Assembly: GCA_963170055.1 (NCBI GenBank)
Contig: CAUJGJ010000161.1
Span: forward strand, 2,240,475 to 2,304,474
DNA length: 64,000 nucleotides
Direction of reading: 5' to 3'
From: Halisarca cf. caerulea
Lineage: Eukaryota > Porifera > Demospongiae > Chondrillida > Halisarcidae
Numbering within the stretch: position 1 is the stretch's first letter; each line of letters starts with the position of its first letter. This document shows, in pieces, positions 29,260-41,721 of this stretch. A model generated the notes under the pieces. The model made no database searches. It was not told the DNA's origin and was given only the letters and a program-made list of their open reading frames with translations. The position numbers and the translations under genes were made by a program.

Positions 29260-29335
29260 AGTCTCGTAAACCAGACCCCAGGCTCCTACTCCATTTTATT
29301 TATGGAGGGCGGATAGGGGTCTGGTTCGTGAGACT
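29260..29335. mobile_element. 76-bp foldback element
   Basis: AGTCTCGTAAACCAGACCCC pairs with GGGGTCTGGTTCGTGAGACT, leaving a loop of about 35 bp. It lies 175 bp upstream of the dihydropyrimidinase ATG, possibly within its promoter. Confidence 0.7.
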
Positions 29336-29360
29336 ACCTTTTTGCTTGATAATTACTGTA

Positions 29361-30818
29361 TAAGGTAAAAGCAGATAATTTCGGGAAGCTGGTAATTTCG
29401 GGAATGTCTTATAACTTTCAGTACATAAACTGAATGGCCGAAGGAAATTAGGGGAAAGGTTATTGCCATATTCCGCATCTATTCTAGTCCCGGTGTCCTA
29501 ACATTTTGGGCCCCCCTCGTTCTAGGCCCCCCTGGGGGTCTAGAATTTTAAAATTTTAGACCCCCCCGCGTGAGATTAGGCCCCCCTTCCAACGAGTCGT
29601 GAAGTGAGCAGTTTCTGTCTGTGGAGATCTGCGTGTCCAACTAGACAGCTTGGACTACACCTACTATCAGAGGAATCACAGCTAGACCCACTGTAATTGG
29701 TGCATGGAAAGAATTGTGACTCTATATCTTTGGTCAACCTACATGGTTTATTCCTTTTGATCGTTAATTTACTTTTCAATCAAATTTAAAAATAAATACT
29801 TCATACACAGATCGATTCTAAACTATTATATCAGAGAAGTATACACATGCCATGTACAAATTTAATGTTAATACAAACAATGAGTGCAAAACCACTTGAT
29901 AGACTTATTGTTCTGAGTAAAAATAGACATAGGGATGTCTTGGCAACCGCTATGGTACCATTCTTTGCACTGATTGCCAAGTACCATAATGATTGCTTTA
30001 TCCCCAGTGTCTGGCTGGATGACCGAATGGCTGCATCTCTCCTTTGTTAAAACAATCAATGAGATGTTGCCTCATTTCTGGTTGGTGATATCTAGGCCTT
30101 ATGATGACATTGCATCCACCAATGCATATAATAGTATGATTGTTAAGTCCATTACATGGTAAAGTGCATTTCAGTATGGATGCATGCCCATTGCCCTGAA
30201 GTATGGTTGGTCCCCCAATTGCAATGATACATCTTATTTTTAGTGTCACCATGCCCTTAATTGCAGGAAGGGCTCCAGATCTTGGCACATGTACAGTAAC
30301 AATGAATACCCATCATTACTCAATGTGTGACAGAGGGATGCACCCTTCCAGCCCTTGTCAATTTAATCTTTAAAATATAAGTGTGACCATGCATGTATAT
30401 CTTATATTATCGTTGCTATAATGTATGTGTATTACAGTTAGTAGTGTATTGTTATTACTATTATTTTTAATTTTTTACTTTTAAATATAAATTATAATTA
30501 TGATTGAAGAATCTACAAATAGATTGATATCTGTTTGCATTGTTGTACTGTCATTTTTGTAGGGGGGGGGGGGGCTAATTTCACAAGCAGGGGTCTAGAA
30601 TTTTAAAATTTTACACCCCCTGGGGGGCCTAAAATTTTAATATTCTAGGCCCGGGGGGCTCAAAATTTTAAAATTCTAGACCTGGGGGGGCCTAGAATGA
30701 GGGGGGGGGCAGAATTTTATGACACCGGGCCTTTTTACCCCAATCAGTCTACTGACTGAAAAGAATAAGAACATTCCTGGAATACCAGCTTCCCGAAATT
30801 ATACCTGCTTTTACCTTA
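29361..30818. mobile_element. 1.46-kb element with long inverted repeats and PHD-like cargo
   Basis: The outer ends are inverted: TAAGGTAAAAGCAG at 29361 and CTGCTTTTACCTTA ending at 30818, followed inward by AATTTCGGGAAGCTGGTA on both arms. The inner parts of the arms (29486-29590 and about 30555-30730) are also inverted copies, built from CCCGGTGTC, C/G runs and TCTAGAATTTTAAAATTTT. Arms are about 200-250 bp. The centre carries minus-strand coding remnants with a PHD-finger pattern. No transposase was found. The target duplication is unclear: TA lies outside on the left and AT on the right. Confidence 0.8.
29868..30300 (-). pseudogene. PHD-finger-like fragment
   Basis: Two overlapping minus-strand frames read GEMQPFGHPARHWG, then DKAIIMVLGNQCKEWYHSGC, then IKWFCTHCLY. 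The spacing C-K-x-W-Y-H-x-x-C ... W-F-C-x-x-C is that of a PHD zinc finger with its first Cys pairs degraded. Such fingers occur in the first ORF of some invertebrate non-LTR elements. A frameshift separates the two parts, so it is not functional as it stands. Confidence 0.5.
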
Positions 30819-33449
30819 ATCTTAGACACTCAAGAGTGTCCATGATTACAACACATTATGGTGCATGGGCGAATACACTAATATACGGTATGCAATGTAA
30901 CACAGATCACTGATCAATATCAGCATACTTCCTAATGGATTTCAATTGGTAGTGTAAGTCAGGGGCGGTGGAAGCTACTTTGGAGGGTCAAACAGATATT
31001 CTATACTACGGTCAGACCACATCAGCTATAAATATACATATTATACACATGCCATCATATACTTCACATTCCCCATTTGATCCTGATTTCTTAAGCAGTA
31101 ATGATTGACAACTACCCTTATCAATGACTTTGGTTATAAGATTTACCTACTTGATTTGGGGGGTTAATGACCCCCCAGTATTATTTTTGGTGGATCTACA
31201 GACCCCCCTGACCCCCCCTTTCCACCTCCCCTGTAAGTTACATCCCGTCTATACTGTGCTGCAGCACAAATGTACCATGCTGTTGGCCTCAGTCAATCAG
31301 CACTGTATTTCTGCCCTAAACACACCTAGATGTAGACAGGATATAACTAATCCTATATAATATCATCATCTTTGGGGGGGGGGGGGGGGGGGGGGTCAAA
31401 TTGTGGGAATAGTGTGTTGATGTATGTCATGCAGCACTTCAGGTCAGTACACGCTAGTTATATGCAAGTCCTAATATAATTGATGTCAAATTGTAGAGTA
31501 AGTGACTATAATCTAGAACTGCATGAACAAATGCAAATGAGCTCATGATCATGATCAGATCGAGGATACATACTGTATATATAGGTGTGCATGCTGCAGC
31601 AGAAAAACCATGCAGTGCTGATTAATATAATTACATAGCTATAATACTATTATACTGCATATTTATATATACAAGGAATGTATGCAGTCCATGAATGGCG
31701 TAATTTACAACTGAGCATAATAATTATTAAAGATTTAAATCGAGTTCATGCAATCAAGTTCAAGGAAAGAAATTGCAAAGATTTATAAGCTTAATATAAG
31801 ATGGCATTGGAGAGAATCATATAGACTTATAAGGAAGCTATAGCTAGCTGCGTACAATATACACCATGCAAATTAAAAATTATAAGAATTTATATAAAGG
31901 TGATGAATATGATTAAAACTTAATATATCTACACTACACTTCACGATAGACACAAAGAGAAAAAGAATTTAAAAGAATTTAACACAATATTATATATAAC
32001 TAGTTGTGAACCAAGTTCAGAACCTCGCGATTGCTAAAACAAAAATTGAATTTTGAAATAGAAATTAAATTGTGTTCAATTCCATTTTGACTGCTGCTTA
32101 TGAATTCAAAACTGATGTGTGTGCTCATGCTTTGAGTTATAAGGCTAGATTGCCAGTGCAATGGTATATTACAATGGCCATGCAGATGCAAAGTTAGCAG
32201 TTTTGTTGTTTACTCACTTGACACATGCTTGCAAGATACAGTGTGTAAACTACAGTATCAGTACTCGTGAAGCAAGGCTGTACGACAGTGTAACATTTGC
32301 AATTTGTGACATTTGACATTCAATTTGATTGAGTCATGCATCAGTGATTGACACAAATCTGTTGAGTTTTTATTTCTTCTGGTGACACTGCGTTAAATTT
32401 GCATTGCCAAAATAAATGGTCACTTTTCATTGTATATGATTCAATTGAATTGCAATGCTTGGTTCAATTTGGCCTGCTTGAACATTCAAATTGACACTAG
32501 CACTGAGCAATGCATGTGACATGTACCACTGCACATAATCTGCACAAGAAACCAATTTGCAGTCCATGGTGCTAGAAGTTAGTATTATAATTATGCTTCC
32601 TCAACATAATGCTATTGTCAATTTACCAGAACATATGCATTCGTAGACCTTGATTAATTCTGAATCAAACACTATATTATGTAAACCGTTAAAATATTTT
32701 TTATGAAAAACAGCCAAAATGGTACAAATTTGTACCTCTTAGCAAGATCAAAGATAACATCAAAGGATTGTTTTGAAAACAATGGACAACTAAACACAAA
32801 ACAATCACTGAATCAGATTGTTTACAAAACATTGATATATTAACTGAATGTCCAACTGTTGCAGCTGGTGTTCCACTGAGGGTACAAATTTGCACATTTT
32901 AGTTAGATTCCTGTTAAATAATATTTTAACAGTTGACATAAGATGGTGTTATCAATAATATTGTAATTCATGTACCACCACACAACTGCATGATCGAGTG
33001 ATAGAAACGAAGTTGCAAACATTTTTGGTTTATTATTTGGTTCTATTTGAACAGTCTGTTTTTTTTTCAAGAATTAAGTCTGGGTTTAAAATTTCTTTTG
33101 AATCCATGAACTTCATATTGATTGAACATACATCACACAATGTCATTTATAACTTGCTGCTCATACGTACATGAAATTTGTTTCTGTGATGTGTAGCCAA
33201 TCTACATGACATTGTGTTTTAGATGATTTGTATGTAAGTGCATTTAAATTTGTGGATTTGACATATTCAGGTGCTTGGAGTACAGTTGCGACACAGGCTG
33301 CCGTGTATAAAATAGGTTCAAATTTTGGGTTACATTAGATGTGTTTGATTGCGATGAAATCCATGGTTTCTGCAGAGGCTGTCTTCAGACACATTTCACA
33401 TGGTATAATCCAATTAAAATCAGAATTTAACAAATATACACAAATGTGC

Positions 33450-33950
33450 ATATACCGTTTATGTTCTAATTTTTCGTCAGAGCAATTGTCACGAAAAAAC
33501 GTCATTTGGAATGGAATTGCAAGGTTTCTGAAAGGTGGTGAATAATTGGAATGGGGGGACAAATATTTAGAATCAATGACGGCGAATTAGAACCATCAAA
33601 AAATAGACGTTTCTAGCTTGAGAACTGTTGCGCCCGTTTGAGGATACCATGCATATATACAAGGAATTTCGAATGAAAAATGAAAATCTTCCATGATTTG
33701 ACGATTACTCAAACGAAATAAAAATGACAAATATAAACGAAGGAACAGCGGTTTCTCCAGTACGGTATATCAATGGCACAACAAATGGCAGAATGAAGGC
33801 GGCCAGCCTGCGTGACGAATAATTAGGGTCTCTGACATACGTAGGATTAAAACACATGTTATTTCGTCATCAATTAGAATGCTTCTCATCCCTTTTGGAG
33901 CCCATGACGAATATTTGGAATGAAGAAAAATTAGAGCATATACGGTATAT
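33450..33950. mobile_element. MITE, ATATACCG ends
   Basis: The left end ATATACCGTTTATGTTCTAA and the right end (read inverted, ATATACCGTATATGCTCTAA) are inverted repeats over about 26 bp. Inside, a 15-bp motif near GACGAATAATTAGAA recurs five or six times in both orientations. The end TA may be the target duplication. Confidence 0.75.
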
Positions 33951-34232
33951 AATCATTTGCTATATCAGTTTGAAAGTCCACTGATGTCACATTATAATAA
34001 TATTTGGCATAGCGGTGCATGTTCCATACATGTACTACATACATCTCTCAGACTTAGACTTCGACAAACAATAGTCAAGGTGAATACATCATGTGCTCAA
34101 TTACATGTTTTCTTTGCTGTATTGCATGTATAATTTTAGAAAACGGCATACCAACAATACCAGTGAAAATGAGCTGCATGTATATATCAGGATGTTAAAT
34201 GAAATGTGAAGTGTCAGTTTACATTCGATCAG

Positions 34233-34388
34233 GAACATAATAGATTATTTGTACAAAATCAATGCACACAACGTTTCGGCCACGTAGGCCTTCATCAGCT
34301 GTATAAAACATTTTATGCAGCTGATGAAGGCCTACATGGCCAGAACATTTTGTGCATTGATTTTGTACAAATGATCTGTTACGTTATA
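34233..34388. repeat. 156-bp near-perfect palindrome with hammerhead/PLE-like core
   Basis: The two 75-bp arms pair almost completely (ATTTGTACAAAATCAATGCA ... TGCATTGATTTTGTACAAAT). On the minus strand the left arm reads CTGATGAAGGCCTACGTGG then CCGAAACGTT: CTGATGA, a GGCC/GGCC stem and GAAAC, which is the hammerhead core order. The right arm on the plus strand carries the same core with GAAA changed to AGAAC. Similar motifs are known from terminal repeats of Penelope-like elements. No reverse transcriptase was found beside it. Confidence 0.75.
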
Positions 34389-35992
34389 GAATTTGTTTGA
34401 AAGTTATATTATCATAAGTCAACGTAGCATGCAATTAGTCTCTATCATATCAGATATAATCACACATTGTAGATTATGTCAATCAAATATGTATAATTTT
34501 ATCACAAGATGGTGCAAAGTGGTGCACATGAACCGTAGTCAAATCAAGTGTTCCAAGTACAGTGGAAAACAATAACAAAAGTGCGCAACACACGAACGAT
34601 ATTGAACTGTAATTTGTCAATCAATACCTTTTTATGACACTTCACATTTCAATTTTCTTACTTCTTTTCGCTAAATCACTTGTTTCGAAACCATAGATAA
34701 AACTGACATGTTCGACTCCAAGCAAAACGGGCCACCAGTTTATTGGTAAAAGTTGCCAGCAGTTCGTAATTCCTTTATTTTTTCATTTTTATAGCTTGTA
34801 CTCGAACAAAGTTGTCAGAGAAAGAAGACGTCCTATAGACTTCGCCGAAACAACAAAGAAAGCAAACAGAGCAGTCTTGGAGATAGCGCCATATAATCTA
34901 CACGTGTCCTTGCGCATGCGCAGTTGCAAAAAAGATGCCCCTAAAGATGTCCGACACAATGGCTGACACAATGGCTACTCAATTCGATCACCCGAACAAC
35001 AAAATTGTGAATCCTACTGTTTAGCGGAAGAAACTTGAAAATCGCTGTATAGAAGTTTTAGACATTATTGTGCAATAATAATGAAGATTGTTAATTTTTT
35101 CGTATCGGTCAAGATGGGACTGTCACGGACCCAAACGTAAGTGACTTTGGGCGCGTTTTGTCTAATACCCAGTGGGGAAATGCACATAAAGTTTACCTTA
35201 TCACATAGAACACGTTTGCCCGCTTCTGTTATTGCCACTTCACTGCCACTTTACTTTATCACCGACTTGCAACTTGCGCACAAAGAAACGACATATTGGC
35301 CAAAATATACGATTAAGTGCGTGGGCTTCTCGATCAGACTCCCCTATACGACGGAAACAATTAACCTCGCTAAACCGCTCGGTAATAACAATATTAATAA
35401 TGAACAACACATAACTGAACTACTCACATAATACAAGACTTAAACACGTTGGTCATGCAAATTAAAGTACATGCATACATGCACATTACGTATAGTCTGA
35501 TGGTAGTAACCTTGCACATGAGTACCAAGGATGGCCAAAATATTCCCATACATGTACATGTTGGATGGCAACAGACAGTTTCTATATCAGATAGAATTCT
35601 GGCCCAGGGGACTTAATTCTCTTCGTATCATTATATATAAATAATTTTTTATATTCTTTGTGTACGTGGTATATATGCATACAGTACATGCATGTTGATC
35701 ATTAGTGCTATATAATAATATGCATGCAGCTTGCAATTGCATGAGTAGCATGTGAGCATGATTGCATGACAGGTTCAAAGTATAATCCTTATATTATGCA
35801 ACCCGTAGCTCCCCTATACTGCCACTTGATTCATCTACGTAGACAATATAGTGCATAAACACCATGATGTAGTGTTATATCCAGTTTCCAGAGAGGATTC
35901 ATTATAGCAGTTAATTTGACTGCATAACTGTTGACATGTGTTGTACTACAGTACATACTGTATAGTATCAATCTAAGTATTTACATGCCTAC

Positions 35993-36025
<33 letters not shown>

Positions 36026-36286
36026 CATGCAGTCAGTAAACATTCAACAATATTGTTAAATTTTTGTTAAAAAATAAATAATCTGTGGGAAACAAACATG
36101 GCATCCAATGACAGGGATGCTAGATTATCTTATCATGTACTTCTCAAAAAAGTCGTATACACAGACTGTCTCATAGAATATGGGGAAGAGAAGGAATTGC
36201 TGGGAATATGAGGAGTTGAATTACAGAGGTTCCAGTGCGGTATCAGTGTATCCAACATTGATTTTACATGCAAAATGTTATCACCG

Positions 36287-37904
36287 TTATTTCTTTGACT
36301 GTTCATTGGATAACTTTCCCAAGTCCTTCAGAGACGCTGTAGCTGATCCTCTGGGTGAAGGACCTTTGTGAGAAGGATCAGGCTTCCAACCAATGAAATA
36401 CAGTAGCTGAAATGTTGCCGGCACACCCCCATCTTGGTGACCATACATCTCTAACATACAAGAAAATTAAGTATAGTACTACAGTTATTATGTATGTTGG
36501 AGTAACCACAACTTTTTTGAATAATCAAGTTGCACACCACACACACATACAAAATCCTTATGCATGAATCAAACAAAACAGAGATGAATATTCAAAAAGA
36601 TGACAAGAGGTCTGCTACTAGAATGACCACAGCATGCACTGCACAAACAATGAACAGCAAGCTGACTTCCCCAAAGAAACAATGTACTGTGGTATAGTGT
36701 TGAATTCCCAATCTTTAATAGCCCTTTCTGGAGTTGCAATACATGCATGTCATTGAGTTGTGGTAGAGTATACTGGATGCATACATACCTTTGTAGATAG
36801 CTCCTGCTGCTTGCAGAGTGTCCCGCCTCAGATAATTCTTTCTTCTCCAATCTGCACTGCTCTCCCCCATGCCTTTCAAATCATACATCAGTTCAAACAT
36901 ACTGGGGTACGTCACCACAATCTCATCAATGTCCTGCAGTTTCCATATATTATGTGCAATAGGAAGCACTGTACATAATGCCCTTTCTAAACACACATAC
37001 AAAGTACATATTGCACAATACTGTGAAGAAGGCTTAGATTGAAAATATGAAATTCATCACTGTACAGTACCTTATTTCCTCACATAAAGTCTGACACTAG
37101 ACCTAGGAGTTGATTTCCAACACAAATGACCACCAACCAGCGGAACATACAGGATAGTGATAAAGGTGATAAATCTATACTTAATTTACATACAGTGGAA
37201 CCTGCCTAATCCAGCACCTCTATCAACCAGCATTCTCCTAAACCGGTCAAGGTTCTCTGGCCGAACCATTAATTTACCATACAACCTAACCTCTATAATC
37301 CAGCAACCTGCTAATCCAGCACTGTTTTATATTCCCCAATGGGTGCCGGATTAGACAGGTTTCACTGTAGTCAATTTATACTCTCCCCAGATAAGGCTAT
37401 ACCTTGGACTTGCGATGGATTACATTGACTTATACAACAAAAGTTTGGACACTGTATCTCTTTTATTGCAATGACATACTGTACTAGTACGTGCATATGT
37501 AAATATACATACACATACTTACATACAGTCTGGAGCACCTACATATACGTATTATGGCTCAAAGGTTATCGTTACATGCCATCATTGGTGATTCCTACAG
37601 ATCAACTCACCACTGTTGTCATGCTGTAACCTGTCCTGGAAAGCAAATTTCCCATGTCTCTCATTTCAGTGAATGGGGAGACATGGGGAGAAATTCCCTA
37701 TGGACAAAGTGCCACAAAAGCAAACATGCACATAAATACACAGAGGTGAATACAATGCAAGCAAAATTTGTGCATGTACATATATGTACACACATGTGTA
37801 TATGTATATATACGTATGTACACAAATAAGGTATAATAGCATGTATGCACAAACACGTGCGCGCATGCAAACACACACACACATGCACGCTCACATGCAC
37901 ACAC

Positions 37905-37974
<70 letters not shown>

Positions 37975-40900
37975 CTACACACTACATACGGCATACCTCA
38001 TATATTGCAATGCTGGCACATTCAATACAGACAAACACAGCAGATGTCGGCATGTAATACTTACACCTTCTCTTTCCAATTCTGCCAAATGCAAAGAACT
38101 CCTCAATTCATAAAGTGTATCTCCAGAAAACATACAGCCAATAAATACACCATCATTTTGTAATACCCTCAGAATCTACATTGAAACATAGCATCGTATG
38201 TACATATATGAGGAAAGCAGTGACACACACGTATAAACCATCACCATTTGCCAACCAGAATTACTCCCAGTCAATCATTGAGACTGTAAATTCACCCAAT
38301 GCTCCCAACCAATAGAGCTAATAATTCTTCAGCTACTAACAGTGATGCTGAATGCAATAAATTAAACTAAAATGTAGTCACTTCCGTTAAAGCCTTAGAT
38401 AATAGTGACCAGTAAGGCTGATCACAAAAGTAAAACGTAAATTTAATAGTAAAAATACCCAATAGTAGTAACCAGTAAAGGTCGTGATTTTCAATTGCTT
38501 ACAGCAAGGTGATGCTGTATATGTATATGCAATAAATTAAACCAAAATACACTCACTTCTGATAAAGCCTTAGGTAAGTCATTCACCCAGTGAAGGCTGT
38601 ACACAAAAGCCAAATACAACAAACAATATATCCACAATACAAGCATTGAACTCACCTCAAACTTGATATCACTAAATTGAATGTGTTTGGCTCAAATGGA
38701 AGACTGTCTTCATTGGCAAAGAGCCTGTGAGTGATCACTTCTTTGTCAGGGCATTCTGAGCTCACGGACTGGGCATTGGGGGTGGCAAAAAGCATAAAAT
38801 AACAGACAGCAATAAAGTGAACATAAGACAAACAAAATTCTTTGCAAAAAGAGCGAGTGAGCACAAAAAACCTTACGTATGTACTGGATGTATCTCAATA
38901 GCATTCAACACAGCCATATCATGGAACATCTAAATTCATGTTAGGAGTCCTATCTTAATTTGGATTGCTCCCCTTTGTAAGAACACCTCTTGTCATTATG
39001 TCCATGCCTTTCCAATTCACTCAGTGAGTAATCCTCTACAGATGGACCACTAAACTATTCTTTGGATCCCCATTACGCACTGCTCGTTAGTGCTTACGGC
39101 GACATACTTTCACAGTCTTCTTTCCATAACATACCATTATTCATTACAGGGAATCTCATACACCCCTCCTGTCTGCCTTTCAGTAGGGGTCTTCATTTTA
39201 CCTCTATCAGTTCTAGAACACGTCTTAGTGTCCTCCAAACCATAAAGACAGGCCTTGCTTCGAGTGGAGAACATACCTTTTCAATTTTAACATCAAGACC
39301 CAAAATGTAGGGTCACACAGTGCCTTCAAGGTACTTCACCTACGTATAGCTGACTGTGCTCCTGAGGGGTCAGCTAGTGCACATGGGATATACAAGATAG
39401 CCTGCAATGCATGGTCTTCTTTACACGAGTTCCTGAAAACCCACTACTAATAAAGCTCCCAGTATCACTTAAGACACACATAATGTATAAGAAAATTAAA
39501 CCAAATCCCATCAAATGCAAATGTAAGATACATAAATAGTTAATTGAAGTATCCAACACATGCAGATAGAAATGGAAGCACACGTGTATGAATGAAGATA
39601 TAAAATAGATAAAAGATAAGCAAAATACATACCACCATGTTTTCTGCCATATCGCACTGGTATAAAGTGCCCACTATATCACTGTTCATTTCCTTGGCAA
39701 TGTGTCCACGACCACACCCAACATCCAGAGCAGCTGGAAAGAATCTACACTGATAGACACACTTGTGTAGCCCATGAGGCCCACATACAGAATGCATGCT
39801 AAACACTATATTTGCTGTGTACATGATTACGTACACTAACCTTGCAACATCACACACTCTATCTACCATTCTTGATGCCACCTACGCGTACAGCAATATA
39901 TATTGTTACAAGCATGCATAAATAAATTGAATTTTACAACAACACGATAGGGCTAGTGGGTTAATAACCATATACGTACATACCATAATACAGGAAATTA
40001 GTGCTGCATTAAGATTATTAGAATAAACGCCAATTCAGTCCAATCAAACGTCCTGTCACCATGTAAATTCATGAGAATGAGAGTAGTAAATAAGTACAGT
40101 GGAAACCAGGGTTTCATTTAGAAAAATGGGCAAGGGGGGTGAAATAGTACTTATAAAAAAAAAATGGGTGGGGGGGAGGGAGTGTGTGCGATAGCGTGCC
40201 TTCTAGGGGGGTCTGGGGGCATGTTCTCCCATAATTTCTCAGACTCACTTGTGGTTCTCAAATGACATGATGAGATAACCAAATTTCTGGTGCTGATCTG
40301 ACACTCAACACCTATCAGGGTTCTATCTAGGGATAAATTTTTGGGGGAAGCTTCAGTATTACAGTTCATGTCTGCTGCCGCAAGACATGACCATAGTTTA
40401 TATGTACACAATATCCTATATAGATGTTTATAAAACACATGCTGTGCAGTGTTGTAAGGAGGTGCAGATATGTATGTGGGATAGTAAGGGTACTTATATA
40501 ACTAGGGGGGTCTGGGGGTATGCTCCCCCAGGGAAAATTTGAGTTTTTAGATTAAATAAGGTGGTATCTGAGGCCATTTGGACCATTCAAGGTTGATTTT
40601 GACACTCAAGTAGGACCTTCTCTATAGTAATTTACACTACAGTTGGAATCACTACAGCTGGAATCACTACAGCTGGAGAGTTTGGGGTGGTAGCTTCCCC
40701 CCTTCCCCCCACTGGATAGCACCCTACTTATAGACCAATAGTTCTGATAGGGTACTTTGGAGAATTACACCCCTATAACACCTACACCTATTAGATCAGA
40801 CACTGACTAACATTGCTGGAACAAAAGCTGCTAATTACTCTTCGACCTTGAAGAGACTATAGATATGCGGAACAGAAAAGGCAGAAGAACAAATGCCCTA

Positions 40901-41676
40901 AATGAAACCCTGGAAACTCATTACAATAAATCCCAGGGGACACTGAAAATTATCCTTTATATCAGAAATTCACTATAACCAGGTAAACTCTCATAGTAAA
41001 CCATTAACTGGGTCACATGAATTTCTTCACACCATGCAGAAATTCACAGTAAGATGATTTCTTTTCATGCAATGAGTTTCCACAATACATGCATAATAGT
41101 AACGATGATAAGTTATTTTATTCCTGTGCATGGACAGCACTTAGCACAAATTAACATAAATGTGAACATGCATCCTGTGTTGCGGTATTTACAACTAAGT
41201 AATTTTAAACATATACCATGCATATCTCCTACCTTCCTACATGTAAAGTCATTAACATGCATGTGTGTGTGTGAGGGAGTGGAGTACCAGGGACACTGTG
41301 TCATCTCATCATGTTCTTCATTTACACCTCTTCGGTGAAATAATGACACACATATATGACACAGCATACATAAACTCTTCCACTCACTCTGTATTACCAT
41401 AGGTTAGAGTATCTATGGTATTGCCAATAGTATAAATGACTCTTAAATTATTAATTTTTATACATAATATGTTAAAAGAATATCACAATCGTACATTCGT
41501 CCATACCATACCTCATCTTTAAGGTAATCATAAATATGAGCATCTGAAGCTATAGCAGCTCTGTTTCTCTGCAAACGTTTTGTATTGCGATCAAACACGT
41601 CCATAACATCGATTCCAGATGCGTACCACCTTAACAAAGGTAGCATTAGGCGACCACGGTAGACTGAAACATTCAT
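36287..41676 (-). CDS. NDUFAF5: Arginine-hydroxylase NDUFAF5 (complex I assembly factor)
   Basis: Nine minus-strand exons join in phase: 41676-41512, 39881-39841, 39744-39633, 38768-38656, 38596-38557, 38175-38065, 37697-37611, 36933-36789, 36450-36287 (325 aa, human about 345). In mitochondria the protein hydroxylates an Arg of NDUFS7 during assembly of respiratory complex I. It has the class I methyltransferase fold. The N-terminus ([20 protein letters not shown]) is basic and hydrophobic, as expected for a targeting peptide. Family landmarks follow in order: [21 protein letters not shown], the SAM motif ALDVGCGRG (residues 74-82), [88 protein letters not shown] and [13 protein letters not shown]. 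It shares a 90-bp intergenic space with CFAP70. A decayed exon copy lies in intron 5. Confidence 0.95.
37193..37367. mobile_element. MITE, CAGTGGAACCTG ends
   Basis: CAGTGGAACCTGCCTAATCC and its inverted partner GGATTAGACAGGTTTCACTG bound 175 bp with TA outside. CCAGCA motifs repeat inside (AATCCAGCACC, ACCAGCATTC, AATCCAGCAACC). It lies in the intron between NDUFAF5 exons 7 and 8. Confidence 0.85.
37903..37972. repeat. (AC)n microsatellite
   Basis: A run of AC dinucleotides in an NDUFAF5 intron, preceded by degenerate ACACATGC units. Confidence 0.9.
38342..38435 (-). pseudogene. Decayed duplicate of NDUFAF5 exon 5
   Basis: This segment matches 38509-38613, which holds exon 5 and its splice sites, over its whole length: TGATGCTG ... 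GCAATAAATTAAAC, then TCACTTC ... TAAAGCCTTAG ... AAGGCTG ... CACAAAAG. In the copy the donor GTGAGT has become GTGACT, the Trp-Val-Asn-Asp stretch is lost, and the frame reaches a stop (CTT TAA). It is therefore not a usable alternative exon. Confidence 0.7.
40130..40720. repeat. Two copies of a G-rich dispersed motif
   Basis: GGGGGGTCTGGGGGCATG followed by TTCTCCCA (40205-40232) and GGGGGGTCTGGGGGTATG followed by CTCCCCCA (40504-40531) recur in one NDUFAF5 intron. They look like parts of the same old interspersed repeat. Other G/C-run blocks occur at 23.6, 30.6, 49.3 and 49.9 kb. Confidence 0.5.
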
Positions 41677-41721
41677 TACTGAATCCGCGGAGAACACAGC
41701 TGAAGATTATAGTACGATTGC

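Larger units (their letters stand above)
32000..35389 (-). repeat. Dispersed repeat, long copy
   Basis: Both ends match the element at 45549-46101 in inverted orientation. On the minus strand it begins GTTATTACCGAGCGG (35389), continues TGTTTCCGTC ... CCCACGCACTTAATCGTA ... TTTTGGCCAA, then TAGGATTCA ... TTCGGGTGAT ... TGTCGGACATCTTTA near 34935. It ends GAGGTTCTGAAC ... TTCACAACTAG at 32000. About 2.6 kb in the middle has no counterpart in the short copy and includes other repeats. The class is unknown. Confidence 0.6.
30819..36286. other. Gene-poor intergenic region
   Basis: No host gene was found on either strand. The region contains poly-G runs (31375-31395), a dispersed repeat (32000-35389), a MITE, and a large palindrome with a PLE-like core, each listed separately. 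The last stretch before 36287 is the 3' flank of the NDUFAF5 gene and includes an (AC)n run at 35999-36024. Confidence 0.6.

Noticed and set aside
32701..33562. Short frames in the 32-34 kb region
   Set aside because: They are short, AT-rich, without domains, and overlap repeats.
35141..35431. 96-codon plus-strand frame in the gene-poor region
   Set aside because: It overlaps the end of a dispersed repeat, has no homology I recognise and no splice partners.
38067..38068. Splice of NDUFAF5 exon 6 at GAAG|GTGTAA
   Set aside because: It breaks the phase with exon 7. The donor two bases on (GGT|GTAAGT) keeps the frame and gives the conserved EREGG.
41677..41697. In-frame GTG start upstream of the NDUFAF5 ATG
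   Set aside because: A GTG start is unlikely in an animal nuclear gene. The ATG at 41676 gives a good mitochondrial targeting peptide.
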